DNA of 64,000 bases from Bacillota bacterium (GTDB lineage: Bacteria; Bacillota; Clostridia; Acetivibrionales; DSM-1351): the NCBI GenBank assembly GCA_023409265.1, contig JAEYHZ010000030.1, positions 62,001 through 126,000 of the forward strand. Reading direction: 5' to 3'. This document shows positions 60,534-64,000 of the stretch, one piece after another; position 1 is the stretch's first letter; each line of letters starts with the position of its first letter. The notes beneath the pieces are model-generated. The model searched no databases, was not told the origin of the DNA, and was given only the letters and a program-made list of their open reading frames with translations. A program made the position numbers and the translations under genes.

Positions 60534-61823
60534 ATGGAAAGTGTTGCTGTAAGTGCTGCCCAGGCAATTGATGAAATATGTACGCTTCTGGGGAAAGAAA
60601 AGAAGGTGGCACGACTTTTAAATAATTGCTTCTTTAATACAATGGAAACTACAACTGAAATACTTGATGACGGAACTACATTCGTTTTTACTGGTGATAT
60701 ACCGGCTATGTGGCTGAGAGATTCATCAGCACAGGTAAGACATTATATTCCTTTTGCTGCTTCCGATGACAAAATGGGAAGATTGATAGAGGGTTTGATA
60801 AAAAGGCAGGTTGATTACATCTTAACTGACCCTTACGCTAATGCATTTAATAAAGAACCAAACAATGCGGGGCACAAATCTGATATTACAGAGCACAATC
60901 CCTGGGTTTGGGAAAGAAAATATGAAGTTGATTCCCTGTGTTATTGTATTCAGTTAGCTTATCTGTATTGGAAAGAAACAGAAAGAAACGATATTTTTGA
61001 TGAAAAATACCGCAAAGCATTAAATGTCATAATAGAACTATGGAAAAGTGAACAAAGACATTTTAACAAGTCTACATATAAATTCAGAAGAGTGAATTGT
61101 CCCGATACAGACACACTCAGAAATGATGACAGCGGTATGCCTGTAAATTATACAGGTATGACCTGGTCAGGGTTCAGGCCAAGCGATGATGCGTGTACCT
61201 TTAATTACCTTATACCCGCCAATATGTTTGCTGTTGTGGTTCTTGGCTATGTCGAAGAAATTGCAGAGATTATTTACAAAGACCACAGCCTAGCTCTTTC
61301 AGCAAAAACTCTCAAAAATGAAATAGACTATGGTATTAAAACCTATGGCATTTACAGGCACCCGAAGTACGGTGAAATTTATTCATATGAAACAGATGGC
61401 TTTGGTAACTACAATCTTATGGATGATGCAAATGTACCAAGTCTATTGTCAATTCCCTACCTTGGTTACACCCCGGTAGATGACCCCATTTATCAGAATA
61501 CCAGACGCTTTATACTCAGCACTGACAATCCGTATTATTTCGAAGGCAAATTTGCCAAAGGCATAGGAAGCCCCCACACTCCCCGGCAGTACATATGGCA
61601 CATAAGTCTTACAATGCAGGCCCTTACTTCAACTGATGACAATGAGATTAAGGAACTGCTTCAAACCATAATGAATACCGACGCAGATACCGGTTTTATG
61701 CATGAAGGATTCGATGTAAATAATCCGAAAGAATTCAGCAGACCGTGGTTTGCCTGGGCAAACAGCCTGTTTGGGGAATTGGTATACAAGCTTGTTAAAG
61801 ACGGTAAGTTATATTTATTTTAA
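60534..61823 (+). CDS. GH125 exo-alpha-1,6-mannosidase
   Basis: A 429-aa enzyme of glycoside hydrolase family 125 (former DUF1237). The family's characteristic D-I-P-A-M-W-L-R-D-S-S-A-Q-V-R is at about residue 53, with E-H-N-P-W-V-W-E-R-K-Y-E and T-W-S-G-F-R-P-S-D-D. Characterised members from clostridia and streptococci cleave alpha-1,6-mannose from N-glycans or yeast mannan. No signal peptide, so it acts inside the cell on imported sugars. ATG 60534 is nine bases after AAAGGG. Confidence 0.93.
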   Translation: MESVAVSAAQAIDEICTLLGKEKKVARLLNNCFFNTMETTTEILDDGTTFVFTGDIPAMWLRDSSAQVRHYIPFAASDDKMGRLIEGLIKRQVDYILTDPYANAFNKEPNNAGHKSDITEHNPWVWERKYEVDSLCYCIQLAYLYWKETERNDIFDEKYRKALNVIIELWKSEQRHFNKSTYKFRRVNCPDTDTLRNDDSGMPVNYTGMTWSGFRPSDDACTFNYLIPANMFAVVVLGYVEEIAEIIYKDHSLALSAKTLKNEIDYGIKTYGIYRHPKYGEIYSYETDGFGNYNLMDDANVPSLLSIPYLGYTPVDDPIYQNTRRFILSTDNPYYFEGKFAKGIGSPHTPRQYIWHISLTMQALTSTDDNEIKELLQTIMNTDADTGFMHEGFDVNNPKEFSRPWFAWANSLFGELVYKLVKDGKLYLF

Positions 61824-61840
61824 TTTAGGGAGGGACTATT

Positions 61841-62806
61841 GTGGAAAATCAGGTTGGGGTTGATAACATAAAACCCGGTAATAATTTAAATATGTCTTTA
61901 CTTCAGCGTATTAAAAAAAGTGAAGCAGTAATAGGATACCTTTTTATGATACCGACTATTATTGGTTTTACTTTGTTCGTAGCGTATCCTTTGATTTCAT
62001 CTTTGTACTATGCATTTACAGACTGGGGTGTAACAGGGAAACCTGAGTGGGTTGGGCTGGAGAATTTTGAATTTTTATTTAAATTTGATCCTACTTTTAT
62101 TCCGGCTGTAAAAGCTACTATATTGTACGTTCTATGGACTGTTCCGGCTTCTATAGCAGTTGGACTGCTTCTGGCATTATTACTAAACAAGACTATTCCC
62201 GGTATAAAATTTTTTAGAACAGTATTCTACCTTCCTGTTGTTTTACCCGCTGTAGCAAGTCTAGTTCTATGGAAATTCATTTTTCATCCGGATTATGGTT
62301 TGGCAAATCAATTGTTGATGGCATTTGGCCTTCCTACAAGTAGTTGGCTTCAAAGTGAAACAATGGTTTTTCCAGCAATACTAATGACAGTGCTCTGGGG
62401 TGTAGGTTCCCAGATGATTATTTTCCTCAGTGGACTTCAATCTGTACCCACGGATCTTTTTGAGGCTGCAGATATTGACGGAGCCTCAAGTATAAGAAAA
62501 TTTTTCTCCATCACAATTCCAATGATAACGCCTGTATTATTTCTTCAGTTAATAACCAGTGTTATAGCAGGGTTCCAGGTTTATGCTCCTGCCATGATTT
62601 TAACAGGAAACGCCGATGGAGTTGGTGGAGGGCCAAATCTAAAAACGTATTTCTTAAACTATGCAATTTATAACAGTGCCTTTAATAATGGACAGTTTGG
62701 ATATGCAGTGGCAGAGGTTTGGGTTCTCTTTGTAATAGTTATGATATTTACAATAGTAATATTTAAAACATCAAATAATTTTGTTTATTATGAGGGGGAG
62801 GAATAA
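61841..62806 (+). CDS. sugar ABC transporter permease (MalF-type)
   Basis: A 321-aa permease with about six membrane helices and the EAA loop (E-A-A-D-I-D-G-A-S-S-I-R-K-F-F). GTG 61841 follows AGGGAGG. It pairs with the next gene; a cytoplasmic ATPase is not in view. Cargo is probably an alpha-mannoside or mannan oligosaccharide, inferred from the neighbouring GH125. Confidence 0.94.
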   Translation: MENQVGVDNIKPGNNLNMSLLQRIKKSEAVIGYLFMIPTIIGFTLFVAYPLISSLYYAFTDWGVTGKPEWVGLENFEFLFKFDPTFIPAVKATILYVLWTVPASIAVGLLLALLLNKTIPGIKFFRTVFYLPVVLPAVASLVLWKFIFHPDYGLANQLLMAFGLPTSSWLQSETMVFPAILMTVLWGVGSQMIIFLSGLQSVPTDLFEAADIDGASSIRKFFSITIPMITPVLFLQLITSVIAGFQVYAPAMILTGNADGVGGGPNLKTYFLNYAIYNSAFNNGQFGYAVAEVWVLFVIVMIFTIVIFKTSNNFVYYEGEE

Positions 62807-62808
62807 AC

Positions 62809-63651
62809 ATGGATAAGAATTCATCGCTTAAACCATCTGATATATTTAGATACATTCTTCTGTCATTGTTCGGGGTAACTATGATTCTGCCACTTTTCTG
62901 GATGATTACTGTTGCTTTAAAAGACAATAATGTATTATATATGAATCCCCCTCAATGGATACCAAAACAATTTGTGTGGAGTAATTTTAAGATTGGCACC
63001 GAAGCAATCGACTTTTGGACTAAAATGCTAAACACAACCATTGTAACCGTTTTATCAGCAATCGGACAGGTTTTAAGCTGTACCTTGGTAGGTTACGCCA
63101 TTTCAAGAATTAAATTTCCTGGAAGAAAACTTTGGTTTTATCTCATAATTGGCAGTATGATGCTGCCTGGTTTTATAAGTATGATTCCTGTATTTAAGAT
63201 GTTTACAGCTTTACATATGTATAATACATGGATTCCGCTTATCCTCCCCAATTTCTTGGGTGCACCCTTCTTCATTTTCCTCATAAGACAATTCATGATG
63301 TCAATTCCAAAATCTTTTGACGAAGCGGCAAAAATAGATGGTGCGGGACATCTGGATATTTTATTCAGGATATTGGTACCAATGATTAAACCTGCAATTA
63401 CTGTTATAGTTCTTCAACAGGTAATGAATTCCTGGAATGACTATATCGGTCCTTTGATATACGTATCCGATGCCAAAAAACAATTGCTTTCAGTAGGTAT
63501 TTCACAGTTTATCAGCGGATATGAGTCAACCTGGAATCTATTTATGGCGTCAGATATTCTATACATGCTTCCAATGATTGTTTTGTTTGTATTTGCGCAG
63601 AAGTACTTTATGCAAGGCTTGGGATCTCTTAATAATGCGGCACTAAAGTGA
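62809..63651 (+). CDS. sugar ABC transporter permease (MalG-type)
   Basis: A 280-aa permease with about six helices and an EAA loop (E-A-A-K-I-D-G-A-G-H-L). GGGGGAGG precedes ATG 62809, two bases after the previous stop. It completes the heteromeric channel. Confidence 0.94.
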   Translation: MDKNSSLKPSDIFRYILLSLFGVTMILPLFWMITVALKDNNVLYMNPPQWIPKQFVWSNFKIGTEAIDFWTKMLNTTIVTVLSAIGQVLSCTLVGYAISRIKFPGRKLWFYLIIGSMMLPGFISMIPVFKMFTALHMYNTWIPLILPNFLGAPFFIFLIRQFMMSIPKSFDEAAKIDGAGHLDILFRILVPMIKPAITVIVLQQVMNSWNDYIGPLIYVSDAKKQLLSVGISQFISGYESTWNLFMASDILYMLPMIVLFVFAQKYFMQGLGSLNNAALK

Positions 63652-63692
63652 TATCTTCACTTTAAGTATAAAAAAATCAAGGGGGAAATTAT

Positions 63693-64000
63693 ATGTTAAA
63701 GCAATTTAAGAAATTTATTACTCTGACAACAGCATTTGCATTAACAGCAGCACTGTTTGCAGGGTGTGGATCAGACCAAAGTGTTAATAATAGTACTGAT
63801 AGCAATACCGGTACTAATGATGGAACACAGGCAGCTGACACTAACAAAGGTGAAAAAATTAATCTGACATTCTTAGATTGGGAAAGTCCTGAAATGAACA
63901 AAGCTATTGAGGCATCCTTTGATGAGTTCACTGCTGAAAATCCAAACGTTACAGTAAAATTAAATCCTGCACCCTTAAAGGACTATGGTATCAAAATCCA
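63693..64000 (+). CDS. sugar-binding lipoprotein, 5' part (partial)
   Basis: The frame from ATG 63693 is open to the window end (about 102 codons seen). It has a lipoprotein signal with lipobox L-F-A-G-C (Cys25), then a Ser/Asn/Thr linker and K-I-N-L-T-F-L-D-W-E-S, typical of extracellular solute-binding proteins. AGGGGGA precedes the ATG. It is the binding partner of the two permeases. Confidence 0.92.
   Translation, partial: MLKQFKKFITLTTAFALTAALFAGCGSDQSVNNSTDSNTGTNDGTQAADTNKGEKINLTFLDWESPEMNKAIEASFDEFTAENPNVTVKLNPAPLKDYGIKI

Overview
The window looks like chromosomal DNA from a low-GC, motile, Gram-positive anaerobe of the Clostridia. A Ruminiclostridium-like (C. cellulolyticum/papyrosolvens group) cellulolytic clostridium is my best guess, by inference only. 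The reasons are AT-rich codon use, strong purine-rich Shine-Dalgarno sites, many TTG/GTG starts, a FliY/CheC/CheD-type chemotaxis set, an Agr-type peptide signalling locus, and typical Firmicutes riboswitches.

Region 1 (1-3.3 kb): the 3' part of topA and then trmFO, separated by a MITE-like palindromic element. Region 2 (3.4-37.3 kb): one very long co-directional flagellar/chemotaxis locus. Its order is flgB-flgC-fliE-fliF-fliG-fliH-fliI-fliJ-ylxF-fliK-flgD-(TIGR02530-like)-flgE-flbD-fliL-fliM-fliY-cheY-fliO-fliP-fliQ-fliR-flhB-flhA-flhF-flhG-PilZ-cheB-cheA-cheW-cheC-cheD-(small membrane protein)-sigma28-fapA-like-three accessory genes. It ends at a strong bidirectional terminator. It encodes the basal body, C-ring, export gate, hook and hook-length control, the chemotaxis phosphorelay, a c-di-GMP brake and the late sigma factor. 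Flagellin, MotAB, CheR and receptors are not in the window. Two cis gaps in the locus (between cheY and fliO, and between the PilZ gene and cheB) hold palindromic repeats related to the one after topA.

Region 3 (37.3-41.3 kb): a convergent MATE transporter, a 37-bp tandem repeat array, a YdbS/YdbT-like PH-domain pair and tRNA-Leu(CAA). Region 4 (41.3-54.8 kb) is accessory. It holds remnants of a TnpB nuclease, a HicB antitoxin and a GNAT acetyltransferase; a run of small unrecognised genes; a manganese (yybP-ykoY) riboswitch with a UPF0016/GDT1 cation exporter; several microproteins; an agrB-agrD pair facing a GHKL sensor kinase; a nitrilase-family amidohydrolase; two DUF2087 proteins; and an M-box magnesium riboswitch with corA. 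It also holds an intergenic sigma28-like promoter that leads to a terminator with no ORF between them.

Region 5 (54.8-64 kb): a three-gene FAD/Fe-S oxidoreductase cluster of the anaerobic glycerol-3-phosphate dehydrogenase type, two cysteine-rich proteins, and a mannoside-use locus. That locus has a GntR/LacI-type repressor, a GH125 exo-alpha-1,6-mannosidase, two ABC permeases and a lipoprotein solute-binding protein that runs off the window end.

All calls come from reading sequence and recalling family features. No database search was run.
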